Made by a program: the position numbers and the translations under genes
Shown here: piece after piece, positions 1-11,190 of the stretch
Numbering within the stretch: position 1 is the stretch's first letter
Layout of the letters: each line of letters starts with the position of its first letter
Assembly (NCBI GenBank): GCA_009599575.1
Contig: VWND01000075.1
Span: forward strand, 372,001 to 436,000
Direction: 5' to 3'
DNA length: 64,000 nt
Source of the DNA: Blumeriella jaapii
Lineage: Eukaryota; Ascomycota; Leotiomycetes; Helotiales; Drepanopezizaceae
The notes under the pieces: generated by a model
Told to the model about the DNA's origin: nothing
Seen by the model: only the letters and a program-made list of their open reading frames with translations
The model's database searches: none

Positions 1-1550
1 GGTACAGGAGCGTGGCGCTGCAGTTTCCGGATGCAATGCTGGGGGATGCGGTGAGGGTGTTCGAGATGCTTGAGAGAGAGTGTAGGAGGTTTGGCGCGCT
101 TGTGTCGGGCTCTCGACTGGGAGACGGGGTCGAGGAGCAGGGTGAGGAGGATGAGAAAGGGTTGGAGACGGATATCAATGCGCTCTCGATGGCGGATGCG
201 GCGAATGGAACCCCGACCGAGGAGAGGGTGCGCTTTTCTATCCTGGCAGATACTTCCTACGGCTCCTGCTGCGTCGACGAGGTGGCGGCCGAGCACGTCT
301 CCGCCGACGTGGTGGTGCACTATGGCCGCTCGTGTCTCTCGCCGACGGCCCGACTTCCAGTCATCTACGTTTTTACTACGCACCCGCTATCCCTGCCCTC
401 TTTAGTGACGTCTTTCGAAAATATCTTCCCCGACAAGGGGGAGAAAGTGCTGCTGATGGCCGACATCACATACCACCTCCACGTTCCTGTTATACACAAA
501 GCACTTTCAGAGAAGGGTTATACGGACGTCGTAGCGCCGGAAGTGATACACGAGCCCGAGAGCGTGGTGCCGAATCGACGGGTAGAAGACGGCGTCAAGG
601 GGAGGCTGCAAGAGTATAGTCTCTTCCACGTTTCGGAGCCACCGCCTGCGTTGCTCCTCACGCTCGCGAGCCGAGTGAAGGAGATGTATATCTATCCCAC
701 CGAGACTTCAGGCGGAGAACACGCGACCGTTGTCACGCCCGAGGCGCTGAAAAAGCAGACGAGCATGGTGCTGCGCCGTCGCTACGCCCTCCTCACCCAT
801 CTCGCTACGGCTCCCATCCTCGGCATCCTGATCAACACGCTCTCGGTCTCGCACCACCTGGCCGCTCTGTCCGCGATCAAGAACTTGATCGAGAGAGCGG
901 GGAAGAAGAGTTATACTTTTGTGGTGGGGAAAGTCAACGCGGCTAAACTGGCGAACTTTTCCGAGATTGGCGGCTGGGTGGTGGTCGGGTGTTGGGAGAG
1001 TAGTCTTGTGGACGGGGAGGGTTTCTACAAGGGTGTCGTGACTCCATTCGAGCTGGGCGTTGCGTTGCAAGGGGAGGGGAGGATCTGGGATGGAAGTTGG
1101 AGGGGAGACTTTGGCGCTATCACTGGGATCGAGCTACCCATCTCGGAAAACGGGCAAGCTCACGACGTAGAGGAACGCGTTGGAGGGAATGGCGAGAGGG
1201 CGGCCGACGGAGAGACTGATTCCGAAGAGGAGTCCGAGCCGCCCGAATTCGACCTCCGCACTGGCCGATACATTTCGCATTCCCGGCCGATGCGCCCTTC
1301 TCGCCCGCCGACAAGCACTACGCCCGACAAAGCCACAGGGGCTTCCAGTGCGTTGACGACCAGAGCGAGAGGGGACCTGGCAACTATCAACGGGGCCGCG
1401 AGCCCGGGAGCTGAGTTCCTGAGGTCGCAGCGGACGTGGACGGGCTTGGGTAGTGATTTCCACGAGGAGGATGCGCCCATGGAGATCGAGGAAGGGAGAG
1501 GCGGCGTCGCGAGGGGGTACCGGGTTGGGGAGGGAGGACAGAGGAGATGA
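1..1550 (+). CDS. DPH2: Diphthamide biosynthesis protein 2 (5' truncated by window edge)
   Basis: Cytosolic partner of Dph1 in the [4Fe-4S] radical-SAM-like complex that adds the 3-amino-3-carboxypropyl group to the target histidine of elongation factor 2, the first step of diphthamide synthesis. The open frame runs from the window edge (codons in phase from base 3) to TGA at 1548-1550. The first visible residues, YRSVALQFPD, match the conserved ALQFPD block near the family N terminus, so the true start lies upstream. Visible landmarks are DTSYGSCCVDEVAAEH (cluster cysteine region), VVHYGRSCLSP, VVVGCWESS followed by a YKGVVTPFEL block, and the C-terminal FDLRTGRYISHSRPM signature. No intron is needed in the visible part. 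It converges on FAT1. The last 70 residues are low-complexity and poorly conserved. Confidence 0.95.
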   Translation, partial: YRSVALQFPDAMLGDAVRVFEMLERECRRFGALVSGSRLGDGVEEQGEEDEKGLETDINALSMADAANGTPTEERVRFSILADTSYGSCCVDEVAAEHVSADVVVHYGRSCLSPTARLPVIYVFTTHPLSLPSLVTSFENIFPDKGEKVLLMADITYHLHVPVIHKALSEKGYTDVVAPEVIHEPESVVPNRRVEDGVKGRLQEYSLFHVSEPPPALLLTLASRVKEMYIYPTETSGGEHATVVTPEALKKQTSMVLRRRYALLTHLATAPILGILINTLSVSHHLAALSAIKNLIERAGKKSYTFVVGKVNAAKLANFSEIGGWVVVGCWESSLVDGEGFYKGVVTPFELGVALQGEGRIWDGSWRGDFGAITGIELPISENGQAHDVEERVGGNGERAADGETDSEEESEPPEFDLRTGRYISHSRPMRPSRPPTSTTPDKATGASSALTTRARGDLATINGAASPGAEFLRSQRTWTGLGSDFHEEDAPMEIEEGRGGVARGYRVGEGGQRR

Positions 1551-2268
1551 TGGGCCTTGGAGAGAAGAGAAAGAGAAGAAACGGACGAGAGGAGCGGAGA
1601 AAGGAGACGGATGAGAGCAAAGAACCATGATACCCATTTGGATTGTCTTTTGTAGCCGCCGCTTCATGCGCGAAGTGAGCGGAACCAAGTAAGGAAACCT
1701 TGGAAATGAAGAAACCGATGCGAACAGTCCCGAAGCGGCCTAGCGTGAAGTGAGTGATACGGTGCGATGGAGACTGTGTATGCTATCGTAGGTTAGCTAC
1801 CTACCTACGTAGGTACCTAGCTATGGAGGCCAGTACTCGCATTCACGGAAGGTATTGAAGGTATTGAGAGGTGTTGGACATGTACGCCGAAACGAATCGT
1901 GAAGCGAGGAGAGCTGAGCTGAGCTCACTTCGGCAGGGGTAAGGGGAAGTGCTATGAAGTCGACTATCTGCTCAAGTAGGCTGAAAGAAGAAGAGGTACG
2001 AAGCCCAAGGTGACGACCATGTACTGTATGTAGAAGCACAGCACTTTTACGAAGAAAACAAGGCAAGGCAAAGAAGAATCTTCTCGAGCCTTGGTGTGTC
2101 GTGATGGCAGCCACTGTACGTGAGGTGAGCCAAAAGGCAAAAGCAATCGCTATACATGATCATATGATACAGCAAGGCTATACCTTATTCTTTGTTAAGT
2201 GACCAACATGTCAATATCATTTTGTACCTTAGATAGCCGAGCCCCTATTTCGCAGCCTGATACTACAA
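1551..2268. other. Intergenic, convergent DPH2/FAT1 3' ends
   Basis: No gene seen. It holds the 3' ends of two convergent genes and a short near-palindromic run of TACCTA/TAGGTA units at about 1797-1822, a motif that recurs between genes elsewhere in the window. Confidence 0.6.
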
Positions 2269-4256
2269 CTACAACTTCACCCTCCCTCCGTTCAACTCCT
2301 GCCAATCCCTCTCCCCGAACCGGACGTACGTTCCCTCCTTCAGCCACCACAGCTCGTCGGCGCCTACCTTGGCCGGGTCGACGCCCTGGCTCCGCACAAC
2401 GTGCTTTTGCTGCTTGTTCGTGCCCGTCAGCTCCATCTGCTTCGTGACCCTGAGAAAGAGCGGCACCGCGTAACGCGGCAGCTGCACGCTCACGTGCTCA
2501 GCCAGCTCGCGCATCGTTCTCTCGCTCGCCTCCTCCGCCAGCACGATGGCGACGCAGCCGGCGCGGCCGTCGTGGTGCGGCAGCTGCACGCCGTACACAT
2601 TGGCCTCGAGCACGCCCGGGTGCGAGCCCAGGGCCTCCGAGACCTCGCTCGTCGACACGTTCTCCGATTTCCAGCGGAACGTGTCGCCGATGCGGTCGCT
2701 GAAGAAGGACCGGCCCTCGGCGTCGGTCACGATCATGTCACCCGTACGGAACCAGGCGTCACCCTGAGCCAACACGTCGCGCAGGATCTTGCTGTTCGTG
2801 CTGCCCGTGTTGCCCAGGTAGCCCTGGAACTTGCGCGTGATGTCCGCCGGGTCGAGCTGGTACAGCAGCTCGCCCGCCTCTCCCTGGGCGACGCGCCGGC
2901 AGAGTCCCGTACGAGGATCGCGCTTCGGCATCTCCGTCTCCCAGTCAAGCTCGACCAGGGCGGTGGAACCGCTGGCCAACAGGGACCCGAACTTGCCGAT
3001 CCGGCCGACGGCGCCCTTGGAGAAGTCGTTCCGTGAGTAGTTCCAGGACGCCGACGCGCTCTCCGTCGCTGTGTAGAACTCGGCGATGGCTTCGATGCCG
3101 AAACGCTCCTTGAACCGATTCCAGATGTCGGGGCGCAAACCGTTACCAAAGGCGATACGCACGCTGTTCTTCCGGTCGAGGTTTTCGCCCGTAACCGGGT
3201 CCATCTGGGGAGGGGCGGAGAGCAGATAGCGGCAGGTCTCGCCGACGTACTGGATGATCGTTGCGTTGGTGGCGCGGCATTCTTGCCAGAAGGACTTGGT
3301 AGAGAATTTCTTGCCGAGGGAGAAGGTCGCGCCCGTGCCAAGGGAGGTGCAGAAGCCCAGGATGGAGGCGGAGGAGTGGTAGAGAGGCATGCTCTGTCTG
3401 TGTTAAACACGTTGAAGTATAGATGGGGAGGAGAGGCTTACAGTGTAAAAGACGTCGTTCTTGGTAAATGACATCCAGCCAGGCACGAGGCCACTCCCGA
3501 CGATGATCTTTCTCCAGCTGACGATGGCACCTTTCGGAAGTCCGGTAGTCCCGCTGGTGAAGATGACAATAGCCACATTTTGGATCTTGTCTTCCGTCCT
3601 GGCTGAGTCTGACTCTCTTACCCCATCGATCGTCGCAATTTTGACCTCGAGCTCCGAAGTGAGCACCTCCACGTGTACTCCCGAGAGCTCATCCTGCACC
3701 TCCTGAGTGACGTTCTCACTGACCTCCGGATCCACAATCAACACACGAGCTTTCGCGACCCTGATGCAATGTACGAGCGCCTTCCCCGTCAAATTGTAAT
3801 TGATGAAGGCCGGCTTTGCACCAATCGCCCACAGGCCCATCCACAGAAAGATGAATTTCTCCGAGTTCATGAAGTTCATGGCCACAATCTCCTTGGGCTT
3901 GATATTGTACGTCGTTCGGAGCCATGTTCCATACTTCAGCGCCGTGTTGTAGAGCTGCTTGTAGGTCCATTGCCGGCCTTCGAAGATGAGCGCGGGATGG
4001 TCGGCTCGCTTGCCCAAGGCATGGCTCTCGAGGAGGTAGAAGAGACTCAGCTTGTCTCGCCGCTGCCTGATCATGCCGCGGAACTCGGCGCCAAAGGCAC
4101 TGCCTAGGAGCCTCCAGTCGTAACTGAGGGATGTTCTGGCGTTGATATAGGACAATCCCGCGATGGCCGCGGGGGCCGCGAGTGTCAAGGGCACTGTGAG
4201 GAGCTGTCAATAGCAAGGCTCGAGGGGTCTGAATGAGAGGCAGACTGACCTGGCAT
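2269..4256 (-). CDS. FAT1: Very-long-chain acyl-CoA synthetase / fatty acid transporter (FATP family)
   Basis: ATP-dependent activation of long and very-long-chain fatty acids to CoA esters, coupled to import; family members sit at the plasma membrane, lipid droplets or peroxisomes. Three exons: 4250-4256 (only ATGCCAG), 3442-4193 and 2269-3393, with introns 4194-4249 and 3394-3441 (GT-AG). The start was chosen because ATGCCAG splices in phase onto VPLTLAAP; there is no ATG at the head of exon 2. Product about 627 aa, normal for the family. Visible are a hydrophobic N-terminal segment (residues 3-17), the AMP-binding motif IFTSGTTGLPKGA near residue 213, MPLYHSSA at the exon 2/3 joint, RTGDM, and the FATP/VLACS signature GDTFRWKSENVST near residue 490. 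The C terminus ends VKL, reminiscent of a weak PTS1 peroxisomal signal. Divergent from GPI17. Confidence 0.95.
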
Positions 4257-5295
4257 TGCGGTTCTCGAGATCCAGTGTGTATCTCACGTTTTAACGATGA
4301 TTGCCGGCTTTCGAAAGTCTGGTTGTTTTGCTGTTGATCTTACCTCTGAGCATGAGGGTAGAAGCGGTCCGGGACTGGAAGTAATACGTACAGTACAATT
4401 GATCTAGCGGCGACTTCGAGGAAGAACAGAGCTCTCCCCCCGACGCACAGAGCGATCGCCAACGAGGGCCATCGCTGCGGTGCGGGAGACTGCTCTGAGT
4501 TGGTGTTGGCATTCTGAGAGCTGGCGACTTGCCTCGGTCCTCCGGCGTTCGTTGCATTGACAGGCGGGACAATGTGCTATTGAACCTCGGCTGGTCTTTT
4601 CTGTACGGTACGTACAGAACAGTCGTTTCACAGCTCGTGCGTTGGCATTTCTTCAACTCGGGATGTACTGTAAGGTCAGGGTGATCGTCGAATAATGGTG
4701 CAGCAGCAGTCATGCAATGTCTACCTTATTGAGCATCCCGGCGCTACCATAGGCCAGGAGCGTGGGACGGAGCCCTTTTCCACAGATAGAGAAGTGATGG
4801 AGAAGTGATGGAGAAGCGATGGAGAATCGCTCCAGCAGATAACACTGCTGGTACTATTGTTAGCCCAATAGGCAGTGCAAGGAAGCAATCAGTGGTTTGG
4901 AACGTATTGGTGACCTGTATGTATTCAGCTAAAGAGTCGTGTTGAGGGAGGATGTACATACAGTACATGTACATTTATATGCCAAGCCCAATAGTCATGT
5001 GACTATAACGTGACGAAGGCATAAAGTCATACTCACCTTTCCACATTCTTCTCTGACAGGGTAAATCAGCAAGAAAGCGTTTCAAAAAGAAGAAAAACTG
5101 CGTCGAATGATTTATGATTCCGGCTTTCAGGCTTTGATTAGCTAGTCTCGCAAAAAAAGGTACAGTAATCACAACTATGTACTGGACAGTTCAAGTGCTT
5201 GCGCCGGAACATCGGCGCTTCTCCTCCGGCGCTAGCCGTACGCCATCCAAGAATTGTTGTTGACATCGGCCAGCAAACATCCTACAACCTCTACC
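4257..5295. other. Divergent intergenic region FAT1/GPI17 with short repeats
   Basis: No gene seen. It contains a 12-bp tandem repeat (unit close to GAAGTGATGGAG, about three copies, 4791-4826) and several GTACTGTAC/GTACAGTAC-type motifs (around 4378, 4594, 4663 and 4948-4970). Both flanking genes start away from it, so it holds their promoters; no TATA or CCAAT box stands out. Confidence 0.5.
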
Positions 5296-6956
5296 ATGTC
5301 GGCACCCTCACAAGGCCCAGTCGTGGCCGAAGCGGACCAAAAAGCCAGTGAAGTCGCGGGCTCCGACAATGCTCCTGTCCACGCGGTGAGCGTCGCGCCT
5401 GCGAAGAAGCAGGCGCCTCCTGAATCCGCAGAGAGCATACGGCTACGAGGCTGGGTCATTGTGTCTTTCTGGGCCATCATCGTACTGGTGGGCTTGCCGA
5501 TATGGTGGATGACAACGACCATACACCGAGAGAGCTTGCCGCTGGATCAGATGATGGAGTGGGCAGACGGGAGGGTACGCGCTCCGGGGCCTTCCAGCTT
5601 CCCTTCTGACAGTGACAGGCATGCCGACCCGAATTCCCCTTGAGGATTTCGATAGAGGCAGACTCGCTGCAGGATCACGAGAAGCAGCATCTTTTGCGCA
5701 CTACGCAGCATGCGCTGGATGATCTGAATGATTTCTCGGCGCATCACCTGCGGCTGCAACCATCCCCTCCCGCGACCGCGAACGCCACAGTACATACCAC
5801 AGGAGTATCAACGGGCAAAGCTGAGGAGGAAGTAGCTTTGACTATCCGGGTGATACCAGGCGCAGTGACACGGGCAGACCTACAATCCTATTCTCCTATA
5901 CTAGATGTTCACTACACGCCGAACCAAATACCGTCCGTCTCCTCGTCTTCGTCTCCGCTAGGAAGCTACATTGCGAATACACTTCGTGGTCTATTCGCAG
6001 AGGAGCAGGCAATGATCGCATACCTCCTGTCCACCAGCTCCACCCCTCCAGAACGCAGTCCCAAGGCATTGGCCCCCGAAGTCGCCGAATCCCTTGCCAA
6101 ATGGCGAACTCGCTCCATGAAATACTCGCGAACCTACCACCTGACATTCTCCCTCTTCACGCCTTCTGCCGTTCCCTCGTCCTGGGACATTGAGGCTGCG
6201 CTGGAAGAGCACATGAAGCCTCTCCTGGAGAGCCTTTCCTCCATCAGCAACTTCACAATCGACACTCAAGTCCAGCTGTACGCCACACCCGGCGTCAGTG
6301 GATCCGTCCTGAAGAAAGAAGATCTCAGCGGCTTTATCAACGCCGCGGAATGGCCTCTGAGCCCTAGTATCGGGGGCGCCCCCACGGTGAACTTCATCGT
6401 TTACGTCGGCGACATGGAAGTCGAAGGCGGCGGCAAGAGCTGGTTGATTCCCCAATGGGGCGGCGTGGTCATCCAGTCCGACATCTCCGATCTTCGACCC
6501 GCCATGCTCATCTTCTCCAACCAACTCATGTCCCTGCTCGGTGCGCCAGAATCCGGATCTCTGCCCCTCCGCCTTATGACGCTCGTGCGCGTGCGCAGCG
6601 CCGGCTTGCTTCTAAAAGCCAGCGGCACCATGGGCAGTCTTGCCCGTCTTACCCTCGCCCTACCCAGTATCTCCATCCCGCGCAGCGTGGCCGACGGGGT
6701 CTACACCACCATCGGGCACCTGCGCAAAGCGTGCGACGGGCTAGGTGGCAAGGAAGGGCTGGAGAACGCGCGAATCGCGGAGGAGGCGGCCGAGAAGGCC
6801 TTCTTCGAGAAGAGCATGGTCGGTCAAGTCTACTTCCCGGACGAGCACAAGGTCGCTGTCTACCTGCCGCTCCTGGGCCCCGTGGCCGTGCCGCTGGTCA
6901 TGGGAGCCGTGAAGGAGCTCAAGGCTTGGAGTAAGCGGCGGCGGGGGAATAGATAG
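5296..6956 (+). CDS. GPI17: GPI transamidase subunit PIG-S
   Basis: ER-membrane subunit of the GPI transamidase complex, which replaces the C-terminal signal of target proteins with a preformed GPI anchor. Two exons, 5296-5574 and 5619-6956, intron 5575-5618 (44 nt, GTACGC...ACAG). Splicing joins EWADGR to ACRPEFPLRISIEAD, the conserved luminal entry of PIG-S. The start is the ATG at 5296; the open frame extends further upstream but without another ATG. Product 538 aa. One transmembrane segment near residues 52-72 (WVIVSFWAIIVLVGLPIWW) and a second hydrophobic segment near the C terminus (VYLPLLGPVAVPLVMGAV) followed by a basic KRRRGNR tail give the family's two-pass layout with a large luminal domain. 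Conserved blocks include FIVYVGD and WGGVVI. It converges on the next gene, with 143 bp between stops. Confidence 0.94.
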
Positions 6957-7099
6957 GCCGTTTTCATCTCTAATTAAATCCCAGTTTTCAAAGTGTTGAC
7001 AGGTTTTGGCATTGTTCTAGTGAAGTTACATTCACGGCGGCACTGGCACTGTGAAATCAGGTACAACAACTTCAATCCCTTCACTCACACCTCGGAAGC

Positions 7100-7798
7100 T
7101 CAGCACTTGGGATTCAGCGACTCCACTCTCGCTTTCAGATCTCTCCCCTGCGCCTCAAAACCTTTCTGCAAGTTGGGCTTCATCAGATCCCTGAGAGTCT
7201 CCGCCATAGGCCCGTAGTACGTCTCCCAACTCACGTACTCGGTCTGCCCGTTGCCCAAGTCGTTGTACACGTTGATGTGCTCGGCTTGCATATCAAGTCC
7301 CTGCCCGTCGAAGATCCATCCGGAGAAAGCTAGATTGTCACCTCTGGCAGGGGGTTACAGAGTCAGCTATCGAGGAGTCATCTCCGTTACTGGGTGTATG
7401 TTCATAACGTACCTCGCAACCGGTTCCAACCACGATATCACATTGGCCGACGTGCTATCCGCGCCCTCGATAAGCCCGCGCGTGTGTAGCGTCATCGGCA
7501 TGCCGACATACACGTCCTTGGCGGAGCTCACGTTGCCGCTCGTCAAGTCGACGTTGAAGACGAAGCTGTTCCATTGCGAGTAGCGCGGGAAGTCTTGGAC
7601 CACGTCGTAGACGGTCGAGAGGCTGCCATCAATGGTGAGCTGCGCGCAGATAGTGAAGACGGAATTGTTGGTGCCGTAGGTAGGGGTCATCATTAATTCC
7701 GGGTCGGGGGCGCATGTTCGGGGGAGGATGGGGATTCCTATGGTGGTGGCGAGGGTGAAGGTGAGGAGGGGAGCGGTGGCGAGGAGTGAGAGATGCAT
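7100..7798 (-). CDS. Secreted SRPBCC/START-like (polyketide-cyclase fold) protein
   Basis: Two exons, 7413-7798 and 7100-7343, intron 7344-7412 (GTACGT...CCAG); splicing joins WLEPVARG to DNLAFSGW. Product 209 aa. Residues 1-17 (MHLSLLATAPLLTFTLA) look like a cleavable signal peptide, so the protein should enter the secretory pathway. Residues about 45-80 (TIDGSLSTVYDVVQDFPRY followed by SQWNSFVFNVD) match the start of SRPBCC ligand-binding folds, where a helix-grip holds hydrophobic ligands. The exact role is unknown; the family covers lipid carriers, cyclases and effector-like proteins. A TATA-like TATAAGAA lies at 7933-7940, 135 bp upstream of the ATG. The fold call is from pattern only; the gene model is firm. 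Confidence 0.8.
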
Positions 7799-7932
7799 GG
7801 TGATTAGGATGGGTGTTGAGAAGAGATTGAACGAGGGTATCGTGCTCTTTTGAGGTTACTGGCTTGAAGGACAGCTGATATCTGTGGATGAATCGTGGGC
7901 GCAAGTGAAGGCATCTAGCGGGAACTCGGTGC

Positions 7933-7940
7933 TTCTTATA
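7933..7940 (-). promoter_or_regulatory. Candidate TATA box of the secreted SRPBCC gene
   Basis: TATAAGAA on the minus strand about 135 bp upstream of the ATG. Position and sequence suit a core promoter; there is no other evidence. Confidence 0.3.
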
Positions 7941-9662
7941 CTCTCCAGCTCGAAAATGTTACGTTATTAGCTTAAACATACCTCTTTTTTTCGTACAGGG
8001 CGATTTTGATTGAGTCGGGGCTATGGTGGAGTTGTAGCTGACATGTATTAACCTTTACCAGGTGGTTTTTTATCTCATTTGGACTCGTGTTTAACCTTTT
8101 GTTTCTGCATCTCTCTCCACTTTCATTAAATTCGCCCACGTTCTTCGTACATAGATGGTACTCTGTAAACCTAAAAGAAAAGCAATTCACTCCTCCAAGC
8201 CGGAGGAGAAAAGTTATCGTGTGCATACTGCCGAAATTCCGAGATGGTGTCGTTAAGTACCTAAGGTACTTTGTAATATCGCTCTGCGTGCCTTTTACTT
8301 TCTACGTAGAATTGGGTGCCTATCTTTCCAACGAAACTACACCCAGCCTCCCATTTTCAATTGAGTACAATTAAATAACTAACAAAGATACCGATTTGAA
8401 AAACTTCTAAAATCGAAGCCAACACCTTTTACGTTGATACCCTATAAACCAGCTTTTGTCTCTGCGCCATGCATGCAATCTAAAACGTACTGCTATCCCC
8501 CCAGCCTCCCCAAATAAAGGTACAGTTTTGTAAACCTCATGCTACGACAAGGGTTCTCCAGCCAATAGAATCAACGTAGAATGCTTTAGATCAACACATG
8601 GTAATATCTACTGTACGTCGGGATTTCACATTTATCCAGGGGCTGGAGTTTGTAACGGCGGCATTAGAGGTATTAAGAATATGCTTGCTCCACTTTGAAA
8701 ATAAGGCTTTGCTCTACTCTCGTACATACTCTTAACACAGGACATATTGCGGACGCACGACGTCAGAGCACGATAATCGCTAGGATATATGGATGTTTTC
8801 GGCAACGAAGCCGCCGAGAGCTTCTGGCCACGCCTATGCAAGAGCGCGCAACAAGACCTAGGCCCACTTTCAACTTATTATTAGTAGAATTGTGTTTCGT
8901 GTTCGGGAGATATAAGCAGACGCTAGAGCCCTTTGGTAGAAAAGCTACGATTTTCGTTTTTCGTAGCATTGCAAGCGGTGCTGACACTCAAAAAACAAAG
9001 TTGTTGACGTTTCAAATCTTGAGCGACATCGACTAACTTTACATCAAGTTTTTACGCTGCGGTTAACTTACCGGGACTTCGATTGATACTGTATCATACC
9101 AAGTCCGGATATACTGACGCTAATCTCAAATTCTCTTGTACTGTAGCATGCGCAAAGCGCTTTTTCACTTCGTATTATGCAAAAGGTTTCGGAGTCACTT
9201 CCGAAATTGACCTGAAAAGCTTCGAACCCTTTCGGCCTTCAAGAAAACAGCACCGAAATAACTTCTGCCGAGTCTCAAAACCCATCACTTTCGTCAAAAC
9301 CGCTTGACGCTGTTGACTTTTACTTTTCGATTTGCACTTCCCAAAGCAGCGTGGTACCGTCCCAAGGTGAAGTTTTTGATGCCGTTTTCCGATTCTTGCT
9401 CACCTAGTTTCATCTGATCACATTTGGGTGCTGCTTTGCTTTGCATTTTACGCGCTGGTACATACTTTACGAGTACCAGTATGTACGAGTACCCTGCAGA
9501 GAGTCATTGCACCTCTTCCTAACTGCCAAGGTAGCTAAGGCAGCCAAAGAGCATTCAGGAGATCTGGCCGCTATCTCAACGCGTTTTTTGTAAAAAAAAA
9601 TATACATTACAATATCATACTGTTATTTGAAATGCTTAAATATGAATATATATACTTTGTAA

Positions 9663-9886
9663 TCTTTGGAACCATTGAGAGTCACTTCACAAACACCATG
9701 GAGAACCATCCCCCTTGTAGGGAAAGGGCTCAAATAGCGGGCCCACTGGCCAAGCATTTCATTTACATAACTGCTTTCTCGAATGTCTCTTGTATATGAA
9801 AAACCCCAGCTTAGCACGTCCTGTATGTCCTACGGGAGGCTGAGGTGGCTTTGCCCCTCCTGACGTTAAACATCATCATCATCATC
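9663..9886 (+). repeat. SINE-like element, copy 1
   Basis: About 220 bp sharing ordered blocks with copies 2 and 3: a GAGTCACTTCAC block, GGCTCAAATAGCGG, CATTTC..TTTACA, CTTTCTCGAA, then CCCAGCTTAGCACGT, GGGAGGCTGAGG, CCCCTCCTGACGTTAAA and a tail of ATC triplets ending at 9886. No protein-coding capacity. Short length, dispersed copies and a simple-repeat 3' tail are typical of a non-autonomous retroposon. The 5' edge is approximate and no tRNA-like promoter was recognised. Confidence 0.65.
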
Positions 9887-10304
9887 AAATTTGAATGGCT
9901 ATCTTACTAGCGTTGCTTTCTTATTTTCTCCACTAAAATTCTGTCGAAAAACTTTTTGAAATTTCAAACGCGTTATTTCAGGAGGCTTAGGCAGCGTGGC
10001 GTGATATTGATAACAGGAATTTGCATACGTCAGCTACTATTACAGTATGAATAATTGTTTAAGCTGTAATCGAAGATGAAAGATAGCATACAGAATCTTT
10101 TCATTTTATATACTATGATAAATTCGAGCTTTTGATTGTTTCTATGATTGGCGGTACTCTTTACGTAAATCGAGTAAGTCTTACTCATGTCTACCCTCGT
10201 CTAGCCTCGTTTCCTTTGATCCTGCCTTGGCTGCCAGGAGAGAGGCGCAGTTCTGCATGGTACTGTACGAGCAAGATTTCCCCGGCCAGCTGACCATGCT
10301 GTTT

Positions 10305-10578
10305 TCAGCTTCAACAGTAATCCAAAAATCCAAGCTCCCTCGAGCCACCGTCGATGGTTACCTTTCAAACTCCATAGAAAGCCATCTCGCTTGGTAAAAA
10401 TCCCATTTTGAAATTCAAATAGCAAACTTTTGCCACATATTTCTTTTACACAACTGCTCGAAGGTCCTCTATGTATAAAATTCCCAGCTTAGCACGTTTC
10501 CAATGCCTTATCGGAAGCTTGAGGTCGCCCAGTTTCACTAGCCCCTCGAATTATTAAAACCAAATTGATATCATCATC
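10305..10578 (+). repeat. SINE-like element, copy 2 (diverged)
   Basis: Shares CAGCTTCAACAG near its 5' end with copy 3, then ATTTCTTTTACAC, CTCGAAGGTC, TATGTATAAAAT, CCCAGCTTAGCACGTTTCC, a GAAGCTTGAGG block and CAGTTTCACTAGCCCCTC, ending in a short ATCATC tail. It is the most diverged of the three and lacks a clear ACGTTAA box before the tail. Confidence 0.6.
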
Positions 10579-10930
10579 GTCTACATTTGCACACGTTAGA
10601 TCTTGTCCTCATTTCCCAGGTAGAACTCGAGTGTTACCACAGCCCCGAGGGGGGGATAGTAACTCTGATCCCATACTAGAAGAAGTAGAAATACCAAATA
10701 TCCTTATGCAGGCTACTCGTGCGGCCTGTGTACTTTATGCCGCCATATTTCATTTCGAGATGTAAAGGATGTGCCTTCTATGGCTTTATGAAAGTGCGCT
10801 GGCTTGTAGTAATCCAACGTAGTTGAACATAAGTGCTGCCCGCACAAGTATCTGTTGTTTCGACAAACTTACCTTCTTGGGCTGCCTGCGATAGGCTTGA
10901 TGCCTCGGTCGTTAGGACCCTCTGGACACT

Positions 10931-11190
10931 CAGCTTCAACAGCTTTGACTATCTTTGATACATTAAGGGTCACTTCACGAACTCCTTGAAAAACCATCCC
11001 GTCTGTAGAGCAAAGGCTCAAATAGCGGCCACTTGTCACACATTTCTTTTATACAAACGCTTTCTCGAAGGTCTCATGTATATAAAAATCCCCAGCTTAG
11101 CACATTTCCGATGTCCTGCGGGAGGCTTGAGGTAGCGCAGTTTCACTGCCCCCTCCAGACGCTAGACAATATCATCATCATCATCATCAT
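10931..11190 (+). repeat. SINE-like element, copy 3
   Basis: Starts with CAGCTTCAACAG like copy 2 and follows copy 1 closely through GGGTCACTTCACGAACTCC, GGCTCAAATAGCGG, ATTTCTTTTATACA, CTTTCTCGAAGGTCT, CCCAGCTTAGCACATTTCC, GCGGGAGGCTTGAGG, CAGTTTCACTGCCCCCTCC and AGACGCTAGACA, ending in seven ATC triplets at 11170-11190. It is the best-preserved copy at the 3' end. Confidence 0.65.
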
